Assembly: GCF_023856365.1 (NCBI RefSeq)
Contig: NC_064534.1
Span: forward strand, 12,916,536-12,980,535
Reading direction: 5' to 3'
Length of the DNA stretch: 64,000 bases
Origin: Brienomyrus brachyistius
Taxonomy: Eukaryota; Chordata; Actinopteri; Osteoglossiformes; Mormyridae
Shown piece after piece: positions 55,782 through 64,000 of this stretch. The notes under the pieces were generated by a model, which saw nothing but the letters and a program-made list of their open reading frames with translations, had not been told where the DNA came from and ran no database searches. Both the position numbers and the translations under genes were made by a program. Numbering within the stretch: the first letter of the stretch is position 1; each line of letters begins with the position of its first letter.

Positions 55782-56137
55782 GGGGGCGGTGGTGGTGCAG
55801 TGGTTAGCACTGTTGCCTCACAGCTCTGGGACCTGGGTTCGAGTCTTTGCCCGGGTCACATGTGTGTGGAGTTTGCATGTTCTCCCTATGTCACAGTGGG
55901 GTTTCCTCCGGGTACTCCGGTTTCCCCCCACAGTCCAAAAACATGCTGAGGCTTGTTGGAGTTACTAAATTGGCCATTGGAATGCATGTGTGAGTGAATG
56001 GTGTGTGTGAGTGTGCCCTGAGATGGGCTGGCTCCCCCATCCTGGGTTGTTCCCTGCCTCGTGCCCGTTGCTTCCGGGATAGGCTCCGGACCCCCCCGCG
56101 ACCCAGTAGGATAAGCGGTTTGGAAAATGGATGGATG
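55782..56137 (+). mobile_element. tRNA-derived SINE with target-site duplication
   Basis: A box-like GGTGGTGCAGTGG and B box-like GGGTTCGAGTC sit at the 5' end. Then comes the body common in fish (GGAGTTTGCATGTTCTCCC, CAGTCCAAAAACATGC) and a tail of GGAT units. A 12-bp direct repeat, GATTTCACAGCA, flanks it at 55770-55781 and 56138-56149. Confidence 0.85.
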
Positions 56138-57182
56138 GATTTCACAGCACATTAAGCTGATGTGCTTTTGCTGCTGACGTTTTAATATGTGGGGGTGTAC
56201 GGGTGTTCATTTAAGGACAAGAGGTTCTGGGTCACATTTCCATTCCTGGCTGTACTTGTTCTTCCCTGTCTTGTTTATGAGTGTAAGTGCATATTTTTAG
56301 GTAAATTTTTATGTTTTCCCAGCAGTGACCCAGGAACTGTGGGTAAGAAATCAACAAATGAAAAGCGAAGTCAGCGGCCTTCATCCATGTTTTTCTCAGG
56401 TTTATTTGCCAGAAAAGTGTCTTGTGATTTTGCTTTGAAAATTTTAGCTTCCCGCTTTTGTTCCCCAAGCCATTAGGAGGGAAAGTGAAAGGGAAAAAAA
56501 TCCATACAAATTTAATTAAGGCAATTCATTAGTTTTCTCAAAAATGGGAGTGCTGTCCTGGAATGAAAACCTATAAACTTTTTAAAAATAGCCTCACCTA
56601 ATTTGTTTTCAGTATGTTTTATTATGAATTTGATTTCATATAATTCGCTAATTAGCCTTTTATATACTCCTGTTTGCAATGGAATATATTCAAGCCAAAT
56701 GAATCCCAAATGAGAGACGTGTGCAGTGCAGTAGCATGAAGAACAATATTTGTGATGCATTGTCGCAGAATGGCAAATAACACAAAGCAATAACACTGAA
56801 ATGCAAATCAGAGGAGAGCTTTATCCAATCAAAATGTTTTCAAGGAGGAACAAAAACAAAAACCTTTGTTCACGTAATGTTGTTGTTAAATCCATCAGTT
56901 CTTTTGTGGGCTGGTGACTGAACTATAGATTCCAGATCAAAGCTTGCAATTCTGTGCTCTGAAATGTTATGTACAGATTACTTTAAAAATACTCTTGGTG
57001 TCGAAGACAAATAAAGAATAGAAATGGCAGGCCGTTATTGTGAATTTTGACTCATTTGTTATGAATTTGCTGTACCCCAGTCATACATCCACAAGCATCT
57101 GGAGAGTGTACACACACTCACTGATGCTGTTACCCAAGGCAACGTTCATCCATCAATATGGATAAATACAGATGATCAAGTG

Positions 57183-57512
57183 CAGGCAGTCCCCGGTTGA
57201 AGAATGTCCGACTTACAGATAACTCGTACTTACGAATGGACTGCCATAAAGCCTATTATATAAAAAATTCGGGTTAAATACAGAGGTTCATAATAACGAA
57301 CGCGCGCACTACTTTGTCATGCTCTTGAATATCACATGGCTTCAGCGGTTCTTTGGCTCGATGTACCGTATGTAGCTACTTTTATTATTGTATAATTGTC
57401 ATTATTATGTTCTGTATTATTGTTTTTCTGACTTACCTACTAATTGGACTTCAAGACAGATTTAGAGACCGGATCTTGTTTGAAACCTGGCGACTACCTG
57501 TACTTTTCTCAG
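57183..57512. repeat. Second copy of the CAGGCAGTCCCCGG element
   Basis: Begins CAGGCAGTCCCCGG. It contains ATTCGGGTTAAATACAG, GCGCACTACTTTGTCATGC, and GACTTACCTACTAATTGG, and ends near CTGGCGACTACCTG. Related to the copy in adgra2 intron 12. Confidence 0.55.
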
Positions 57513-58004
57513 AGGCACGACAGCAAAACTCCTTTAGGCAGTTGAATCAGTAACTCCTTAACCGCTTGCTGTCATCAGCGTTCCAAGGTCTCTCGACCCT
57601 GCCCCCCCCGGATTAGTATCTCTTACTAACAAGCTGTCCCTCCTCATTCCAAACCATGTCTAGGGATGGTGTCAGCAGGGCTGGCCCACGCTTTTTGGGA
57701 CTTTAAGCAAAATTTCATGAACTAGTATTAACTAGCTGTCATTTGTCATCTTCCTATTTTGCCGGGGAGGGTCAGAATGTGGCACCAGCTGACCAACCAA
57801 ACAGGGCAGCTAGTACACGCTGCCATCTGCCTATAGGATTTTTTGATGCCCGTGGTTCTTAGATCTGATGTCTGGCAGGAAGTGACATCATGCACATGAT
57901 TTCAGCATTGTTTTGGAATGCCGTCAGGGCGACACTAAATCGCCAATTAGCCAGAGATGGGCTTATCTCAGTGAATTTGTTTTGGCTACTCCCCTAGGGC
58001 CCTC

Positions 58005-58641
58005 TCACAGCACCATGCTGGCGGCGGGGCAGTTGGCGGTGGGCACGCCGATGCGGCGGTGGCATGAGAACATCCTGTGCAGCTCGGCGCGGAAGCGGTC
58101 ATGCAGCCAGGCGTACAGGAAGGGGTTGCAGCAGGAGGAGCTCATGGCGCAGAGGTGGCACAGCAGCTGAATGAGCAGGAAGTAGCGCTTGTGGATCAGA
58201 TCGATGTCGATGTCGCGCAGCACGTTGAACACGTGGATGGGCAGCCAGCACACGCCGAAGGCCGCCACCACCAGTGCCACCAGCCGGAAGGTCTTGCGCT
58301 TGCGTGCCCGCTGCGCCTCCGCCTGGCTCTGCGTCTGGTGGCCTGGCGCCACGCAGTTGCGCAGCTTGACAGAGATGCACAGGTAGGAAATGCAGAGTGC
58401 AGAGAGCGGCAGCACGTAGGTGATGAGCAGCGTGCCGTAGGCGTATGCCAGCCGCTGGCGCTCCTCGCCCATCCAGAACTCCTCGCAGATGGTGAAGCCC
58501 TCCTCACGGAACTCCACATGGTAGGTGTGGGCCACGGCCGGGGCCACCAGCCCGCATGACAGCAGCCAGATGCTCAGGAGCACGTGGACGCATGCTGGCA
58601 TGGAGATGCGCTTCTTCAGGGGGTGCACCGTGGCATAGTAC
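58005..58641 (-). CDS. prlhr2: prlhr2 coding exon 2, TM4 to C-terminus
   Basis: Begins with the third base of the DRY arginine after a CCATCCAG acceptor, then [11 protein letters not shown], and runs to a TGA after SMVL. It covers TM4-TM7 and a short tail with SCHRR, a likely palmitoylation site. The exon is strongly GC-biased, so long antisense open frames occur. Confidence 0.93.
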
Positions 58642-59922
58642 CTGGATGGGGGGGGAGATGGAGGGGGAGGGGCAAAGAGTCAGGGCGACCATGGATGTAG
58701 TTCTGCACCCATCTCACACCCCTTATTGTCCTAAGCTGGAGCTGGAGATGTGAAGCTCCTCCATGGATATTTTTGGCCTATTTGCTTGTAGAGGAGGAAG
58801 GCTTTTGAAACTAAGAGGAAATCCAATTTAAATCAGCATTCAGTCTTTTCAGAACCTTATTGGTGCTCTCAGCTGCATGCCTTTGGGATTAGAAATAGGT
58901 GCCTTTGAGGAATATTACAGATGATGAATGCTCATACTAATGAATAGACCTCATTAAAATATTTTCAGAGCAGAAATTGTCCTTTCTCACAACCTTGATG
59001 TTTCATTTTGTTTTAGATGAGTTTCTGTCTTGGGTGTCAATGGGGAACGGGCTTGGTGCTGCTGCGTCACTGAATGACATTTTTTTTAGTAACTAAGAAT
59101 GATAGCAGGCCATTGAGTTCAACATGACATGCGCCATTGTGGCAACGTTTTGATTTAGAAAAAAAATCTGCCAGCAGAGAATGTACGTCGTCCCTGCAAT
59201 CCCTGGTGTTCAACTTCAACTGTGCTTGTGGCTTTGAAAAATTGAAGAATTTCATATTCTGTATGTTCAAATTACATCTAAACTTCCTGTTCCTTCCCTG
59301 TCTCTGAATAGGAGTTACACCTGGCATTTTTCTCAATGGATTCGGCTCATTCAGGATCATTTTAATAATAATTATACGCAATATGTAAATGTAGCCCCTC
59401 TGGTATTTTAGACAGCGTACGTTCTTGGCATTCTGAGTCACTCGGTGCTGAGCCTGTATAGCGCCCTACACACCTGTCGACGGCGATGGCGGTGAGCGTG
59501 AAGACGGACACGTAGACGGTGACGGGCTGGATGAGGAACACCAGGTAGCACATAAAGCGGCCGAAGATCCAGCCGCGAGGGTTGAAGGCATACGCCAGCG
59601 TGAAGGGAACGCAGGTGGCGCACATGAGCATGTCGGAGAAAGCCAGGTTGCCGATGAAGACGTTGGTGACGTTGTGCATCTTGCGGGCGCGGCAGATGAC
59701 ATAAAGCAGCAGGTAGTTGCCGAAGACGCCGATCAGAACTACTAGGGCGTAACACGGGATGATGACGCCCTTGAAGGACTGCAGGAGCTCCACGCCTGCA
59801 AACTGGGAGCCGCGACTGGCCGAGCCGTTCTGCAGCACTACTTCGAAGACCTGCCCGCTGCCATTCTCCTGGCCACGGGGGGGCGCCAACACTGTTGGCC
59901 AGCTGGAACCACCGGCCTCCAT
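58005..59922 (-). CDS. prlhr2: Prolactin-releasing peptide receptor (PRLHR2-type), two coding exons
   Basis: Exon 59922-59474 and exon 58641-58005 (minus strand) join to 361 residues. The class A GPCR marks are in order: two N-terminal sequons (NGS); GVFGN in TM1; [10 protein letters not shown] in TM2; [26 protein letters not shown] with an intact DRY formed across the junction; [13 protein letters not shown] in loop 2; [18 protein letters not shown] in TM6; [10 protein letters not shown] in TM7; and C-terminus SMVL. These follow human PRLHR ([40 protein letters not shown]). The ligand would be PrRP/C-RFa RFamide peptides, with Gq/Gi-type signalling known for the family. An upstream in-frame ATG at 59976 would add 18 residues. 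I prefer 59922, because a pyrimidine tract and CAG lie just before it (59928-59930) and the context is GAGATGG. Convergent with rab11fip1. The prlhr2 paralogue name is inferred from linkage. Confidence 0.92.
58642..59473 (-). other. prlhr2: prlhr2 intron interrupting the DRY codon
   Basis: An 832-bp intron with GTGTGT donor and CCATCCAG acceptor (minus strand). The tract before the acceptor is CT-rich. No repeat is seen in it. Confidence 0.85.
59474..59922 (-). CDS. prlhr2: prlhr2 coding exon 1, N-terminus to TM3
   Basis: Runs from ATG to AG before a GTGTGT donor, ending with the first two bases of the DRY arginine. It covers TM1-TM3. The preceding CAG at 59928-59930, after CTTCCTCATCCTTTGC, looks like a splice acceptor, which would make this the second exon of the transcript. 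Confidence 0.9.
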
Positions 59923-60239
59923 CTCAGCTGGCAAAGGATGAGGAAGTTCTCCCCAGGTACGGCGTGCTGGATACAACTGGAAATGATGCGGTCAATGTTG
60001 ACGTCCTCATGCTTAACACAAGTGAGAAACGAATTCACTTCGGACCAATAACATCTCTGATTCATTGTGCCACCAATAAATGTTCTGCATTCACATTTAT
60101 TTCCAGATCATATTTTACACAATTATTATGTTTTCAGGTATAAGTAACAATGCCTGATTACACAGTACTCAGTTGTACCCAACAATGGTGTAATGTGGTA
60201 CATGAGTATACATATAAATAGGCAATAAATATAATAATA

Positions 60240-60478
60240 ATTATTAATATTTTATTGATCCCTGTGGGGAAATTCTCTTTATGCTGCCCCAGCTTGTCCT
60301 CTGTAGGTGACAGCAAGCTGGCTGTGCAGGGCAGCCACATATAGCAGCACCCAGGGGACCGGGGGTTAAGGGCCTTGCTCAAGATGTGCCCAGAGATGAC
60401 CCACAGATGTGCCCAGGCTGGGCTTGAACCGACAACCTTCCTATCACAGGCACAGAGACTTACCCCACCGGCCCACAA
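60240..60478 (-). mobile_element. tRNA-derived SINE, second family, reverse copy
   Basis: Read on the minus strand it has GGCCGGTGGGGTAAGTCTC, GGTTGTCGGTTCAAGCC and GAGCAAGGCCCTTAACCCC, ending in GGGATCAATAAAATATT. Same layout as the copy near 17.6 kb. Confidence 0.65.
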
Positions 60479-61255
60479 ACTGTCCCCTTTAAGTAGGTTG
60501 TAAAAGAGTCATATGAATCTGGGATGAACAGATGTGAGATTGGGTATTTTAGGACTGATGATTTAACAATCTTATGGTTAGGAGAAAGAAACTATCACAG
60601 GGTCTGTTAGCTCAGGCTCTCCTGTGTATCAGCATACAGATGAACACAAAGGGCAGTGCATGAGGCAGTGTGTCATAACCATTGTGTACCGGCCAGGAGC
60701 AGTGGAGGTAAAAGGTATTCATCCTCACAATCATGACGCACTCTGCCATCCATGATGTGAAGGTACCTTGTTTTACGTCAATGTGGCACAAATATGCTCT
60801 CCTATTTACCACACTGATGAAGGGCAATGAGAGGATTTTAGGGGAAAGCTGGTCCTTCGAGACAACCAGTCCCTATGGTCCTGACTCTGAGTCACGCTCG
60901 CGTCTATGTCAGCGTCATGACAACAGTCATGTCCACCCTGGCCTGTGTCAGATACTCGCCGGTGATTCTGCTGTAAGCCCATGGAGCCACTTTCATCTAT
61001 GTGGCTGAGACGAAAGAGCCAGACCGTCTCCTCTACCTCTCCTCTAACCGCTATCTGTACCACCGGCTGCGAGTCACTGTGAGTCACTGCTCCTTCTTTA
61101 AACAGGACTCCTCCACCCTCGTGAATGGCTTCCCTCTCATCTAGCAGGACTTTTTAAATTTGGGTTTATTTCATTCATTTCTCCTGGTGGTTAAATATAC
61201 TTGTATGTAGGACCCTAACACTCTCTCTCACACACACACAAACACGCACACACAC

Positions 61256-61530
61256 AGGTTTGTAATTATATCTTTGTGGGGACTCTCCATTCATTTATAT
61301 GGGGGTAAAACTCTAATCCCAACATGACGACCTTAAGCCCTTCCCAGCCCTAACCTCAACCATAAGTAACTATACAAAATATGAGACTTTTGGCATTTTT
61401 AGTTTTTTGATTGCACTCACAGATCTTTGTGGGGACCTGAAAAATGGTCCCCACATCATCCAAATAACAGGTTTTTATCACATTGTGGGGAACATTTGGT
61501 CCCCTCAGTGTAATATAAACATAATCCACA
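61256..61530 (-). repeat. Dispersed repeat, copy 3, reverse orientation
   Basis: ATATCTTTGTGGGGACTC, then CCCAGCCCTAACCTCAACC, CATAAGTAACTATACAAAAT and GGTCCCCACATCATCC. It is the reverse of the other two copies. It may be a MITE, but I could not define clean terminal repeats. Confidence 0.7.
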
Positions 61531-62484
61531 CTTACACTATTTGGAGAATTTTGTTTGTTTGTTTGTTAAAGTGACTGTATGCACAGATGCGCGCGCACAC
61601 ACACACACAATTTTTTTGTTTGTTAAAGTGTCTGTACGCAGTACCTGAAGTCTGAGAAAACAGGTGCCGGTACTCACCTTGTTATAACCTACCGGCAATT
61701 TATGAGCGGTACCAGTATGCAGGAAACCTTCCCGGTACTCTGGAGAGGGAAACAAAGAGTTATCGGTGAGTACCGACCCGCTTCTAGCCCGGTCCGTATG
61801 ATAATAATACATCTGTTCGGGCACGGAGGGGGTGGGTAACTCCCGGAGTTATGTTCAGGGAGTGTCTTAAAAGTTCTCAATAGCGGTCACACGTAAATAA
61901 AAAAAAAAACAACTAACTCTATTCTGTCCCTCCCCTTAGATTGTGCGGGCAGATATTTTATGCACATCCATTCAGGCAATCTCATACATAACCATTAACC
62001 CTATAACGGGGTTTCACAGAAGCTTTAGCTGCAAGGGTCTAGATATTTTTAGTATATATAAAAAAATAGAAAAATAAAACGTTTTTAGATTTAAAGTCAC
62101 TTTTTCCTCCGCCGTATCTAATTAGTTACCTTTTAAAGTAAATATGTAAGTTCGATATATGAGCTTTTGAATAACGCTCACTTGTGGTAGGTAGTATAAC
62201 GTAATGAAAATATATAATATAAATTAAATATTAATACTTATGAACACGCCATTGTTCATCTAATGATATATCTGTTCCCCATGCACCCGCCACAAATTTA
62301 ACGCATTACTTTCTGCAAAGGACGACATTCACATATTACACACAACCAGTCCCCACGATAATCTAACTGGGAGGGAATCTACAACAAAATTACAGGATCA
62401 ATTATGTACTGTAAGAAAGAGACTTTTAATAGTCGATGACACGAATTACAGTATAACGCGCGTATTTTTCAACCATAAGTGAAT

Positions 62485-62548
62485 AATATCAGCAACAATA
62501 ACAACAATAATATTTTTTATTATTGTTATTATTATTACTATTATTAAC
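62485..62548. repeat. ATT/AAT trinucleotide palindrome
   Basis: CAATAATAACAATAATA-like sequence followed by its inverse TATTATTGTTATTATTATT. It can fold into a hairpin. It sits just beside the candidate prlhr2 first-exon donor. Confidence 0.8.
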
Positions 62549-62560
62549 AAAAGCACTTAC

Positions 62561-62720
62561 CTTTAATTTAACTGGAACACAGATGTCCTGCTTTAAATCA
62601 TAAGTCACCGCTCCCAAACAATGCCGCAAGGGTAGTTCACCTGTTCCAGGCTGCGGTAAACTTCAAGCCCAGCGTTAGCGGGCAGGCGGCTTTCGCAGAA
62701 GCGCCCAAACGAGCTATATC
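62561..62720 (-). promoter_or_regulatory. prlhr2: Candidate non-coding first exon and GC-rich promoter of prlhr2
   Basis: On the minus strand a textbook donor, AAAG then GTAAGTG, ends at 62561. Sequence upstream (higher coordinates, to about 62800) is locally GC- and CpG-rich inside AT-rich surroundings. A matching acceptor lies just before the prlhr start codon at 59928. Together these suggest a 5' untranslated exon with a 2.6-kb intron. The left bound of the exon (62720) is a guess. Confidence 0.35.
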
Positions 62721-63894
62721 TCCGCTAGGCGGAGCTGCGCGGAAGCGCGGAAGGTGGAGCCCACCGGAGCCCATGTGTGTTACGCAGCTGCCCCATCAAT
62801 CCACCTGCGGTACGTGCGTGATGTAACCGATTGTGTTTCATCACGTTAATCGAAACACCGTAGACCATAACAGATATTGAAATGAGCAAAAACGACACAT
62901 TGTATCGCATGGTACCATCATAATATAATGACGTAATATCACGTACGCGATTTCAGCATTTTTATTCTCCCTAAGTTATAAAGACTAATGGTTGTGATAA
63001 ACAGGAAATGTTTAGATTCGGATGAGATCGAATCTAGGTAGTTTATACAAATGTTATTAATGGTGTAAATTATATGAAAAACTGGTGCCGGATTAATAAA
63101 AAGATAACTGTGATTACGAGGTGAGTCATTTTAGCTCTTGGATATTCATTAGAGATAGGAGAAACGCTGACATTAGACATTAGAGGATTTTTAGTCACTG
63201 CCTGGATTTACCAAATGGAAAGTTAGATAATCGGTAATTTCTTCCATTAAGAATGATTACAAGCATGCCACGGAGTCAAGATTCACTGAAAACCGTCGGT
63301 TTTTGTTCTGGCCCCGTACTCATCTGATTCATGATTAAAACTAGATTTTCTCCCCAGGTGTGAACAAATTACTGACTGGGCAGCTGAATTTCTACTGGCA
63401 GAGACTAAGCTCTGTTAACCCAGAGACAGCTGCTTACCCTCTCTCCCGGAAAACCTATTTTCCTGACAATTATCATTACAGTCTCCGTTTGGAGCGAGTT
63501 CACGTGTACGGTAGTGTCGGGGGTGGCATGATTCTTCAGTGGGGAGCGCTTCCCATCTTTCCACCAGGGGTCCGTGAATCATTGTGTAACCACGAATTAC
63601 TTTTTGTGAAATGTTATAAAATATATCTATAAATTTGATATAACCTTAAACCATTGATAAATAATCACTGTAAACTGCTCTATGAATTAAACAGGTTTGC
63701 TTGGTTGTCATCCAGACTCTGTATTCAGCTGTGAACAGATGTTTCGCTGGGACCTCAGAGACGAACGTAACGTTAGCTGTGAACGTGCCAAGTTAATGAA
63801 CGCAGTCAGGGGCAGTGATAGAGATTTTGGGCCCTCTAGTACAGACCAATCCAGTTGTTTTCCAAATTTTTTAGGGGCCCTTGGAAGTGTCCTT

Positions 63895-64000
63895 ACTGTC
63901 CCCCCTGTGGTCCCCCCAGTCCAAAAACATACTGAGGCTGACTGGAAATACCAAATTGCCTATGTGTGTGAGTGTGCCCTGTGATAGATTGGTGGCCCCC
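63895..64000 (+). mobile_element. SINE fragment cut by the window end
   Basis: CCCCAGTCCAAAAACATACTG, GTGTGAGTGTGCCCTG and GATTGGTGG match the middle of the 55782 SINE. The 5' part is absent, and the 3' part runs off the window. Confidence 0.65.

Larger units (their letters stand above)
50185..58004. other. 3' UTR of rab11fip1 and intergenic region to prlhr2
   Basis: The first 1.5-2 kb are probably rab11fip1 3' UTR. Beyond that it is AT-rich with an AT microsatellite near 52.6 kb, a short palindromic DNA-element remnant at 53.62-53.75 kb, a 47-bp duplication at 54.61-54.7 kb, a full SINE at 55.78-56.14 kb and a second DNA-element family member at 57.18-57.5 kb. No coding exon is supported. 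Confidence 0.6.
59977..64000. other. Region upstream of prlhr2, no supported coding gene
   Basis: Holds a SINE at 60.24-60.48 kb, a possible decayed coding stretch at 60.85-61.1 kb, a dispersed repeat at 61.26-61.53 kb, microsatellites, a GC-rich island at 62.6-62.8 kb, and the start of another SINE copy running off the window end. From 62.8 to 63.9 kb I see nothing I can name. Confidence 0.5.

Noticed and set aside
55782..55870. tRNA gene because of A and B box matches
   Set aside because: The boxes sit in a SINE head; no cloverleaf with paired acceptor stem could be drawn, and the SINE body and tail follow.
58077..58559. Plus-strand open frame of 160 residues opposite prlhr2 exon 2
   Set aside because: Antisense shadow produced by strong G/C third-position bias in the receptor exon.

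Overview
This is a stretch of vertebrate nuclear DNA, most likely from a ray-finned (teleost-type) fish. It has split genes with GT-AG introns, long AC/TG microsatellites, many minisatellites, tRNA-derived SINEs of the kind common in fish, and short DNA-transposon remnants. I see no bacterial, phage or CRISPR features. Three protein-coding genes can be reconstructed exon by exon, with reading frame kept at every junction.

(1) Positions 1 to about 31,070, + strand: adgra2 (gpr124), an adhesion GPCR that acts as a Wnt7 co-activator. The window holds 18 coding exons, which I number 2 to 19, from the first leucine-rich-repeat exon at 10283 to the stop at 30982. The signal-peptide exon is not visible and probably lies upstream of the window. 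Intron 1 (at least 10.3 kb) and intron 2 (10.1 kb) are full of tandem arrays and mobile-element remnants. An AATAAA lies at 31060.

(2) Positions 34,944-50,184, + strand: rab11fip1, a class I Rab11-family interacting protein. Six coding exons give 1710 residues: an N-terminal C2 domain, a charged helix, NPF motifs, a large fourth exon with a four-copy repeat of about 131 residues, and a C-terminal Rab11-binding coiled coil.

(3) Positions 58,005-59,922 (possibly 59,976), - strand: a prolactin-releasing-peptide receptor of the PRLHR2 type. It has two coding exons split inside the Arg codon of the DRY motif, and possibly a non-coding 5' exon near 62.6 kb. It is convergent with rab11fip1.

The order adgra2 - rab11fip1 - prlhr resembles human 8p11 (ADGRA2, RAB11FIP1) and also the RAB11FIP2 - PRLHR (and ADGRA1) neighbourhood on human 10q. 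That is what two paralogous segments from the early vertebrate genome duplications would look like. The genes do not form an operon; the link is one of ancestry. ADGRA2 and PRLHR are membrane receptors, and RAB11FIP1 works in recycling-endosome traffic.

The left 31 kb looks GC-rich, with many poly-C/G runs, and the right half looks AT-rich. I found no undescribed defence or mobile system. The points most worth a second look are the recently expanded coding repeat in rab11fip1, a repeat element running up to the adgra2 exon 11 splice acceptor, loss of the RGD motif in Adgra2, and the possible remote 5' exon of prlhr.
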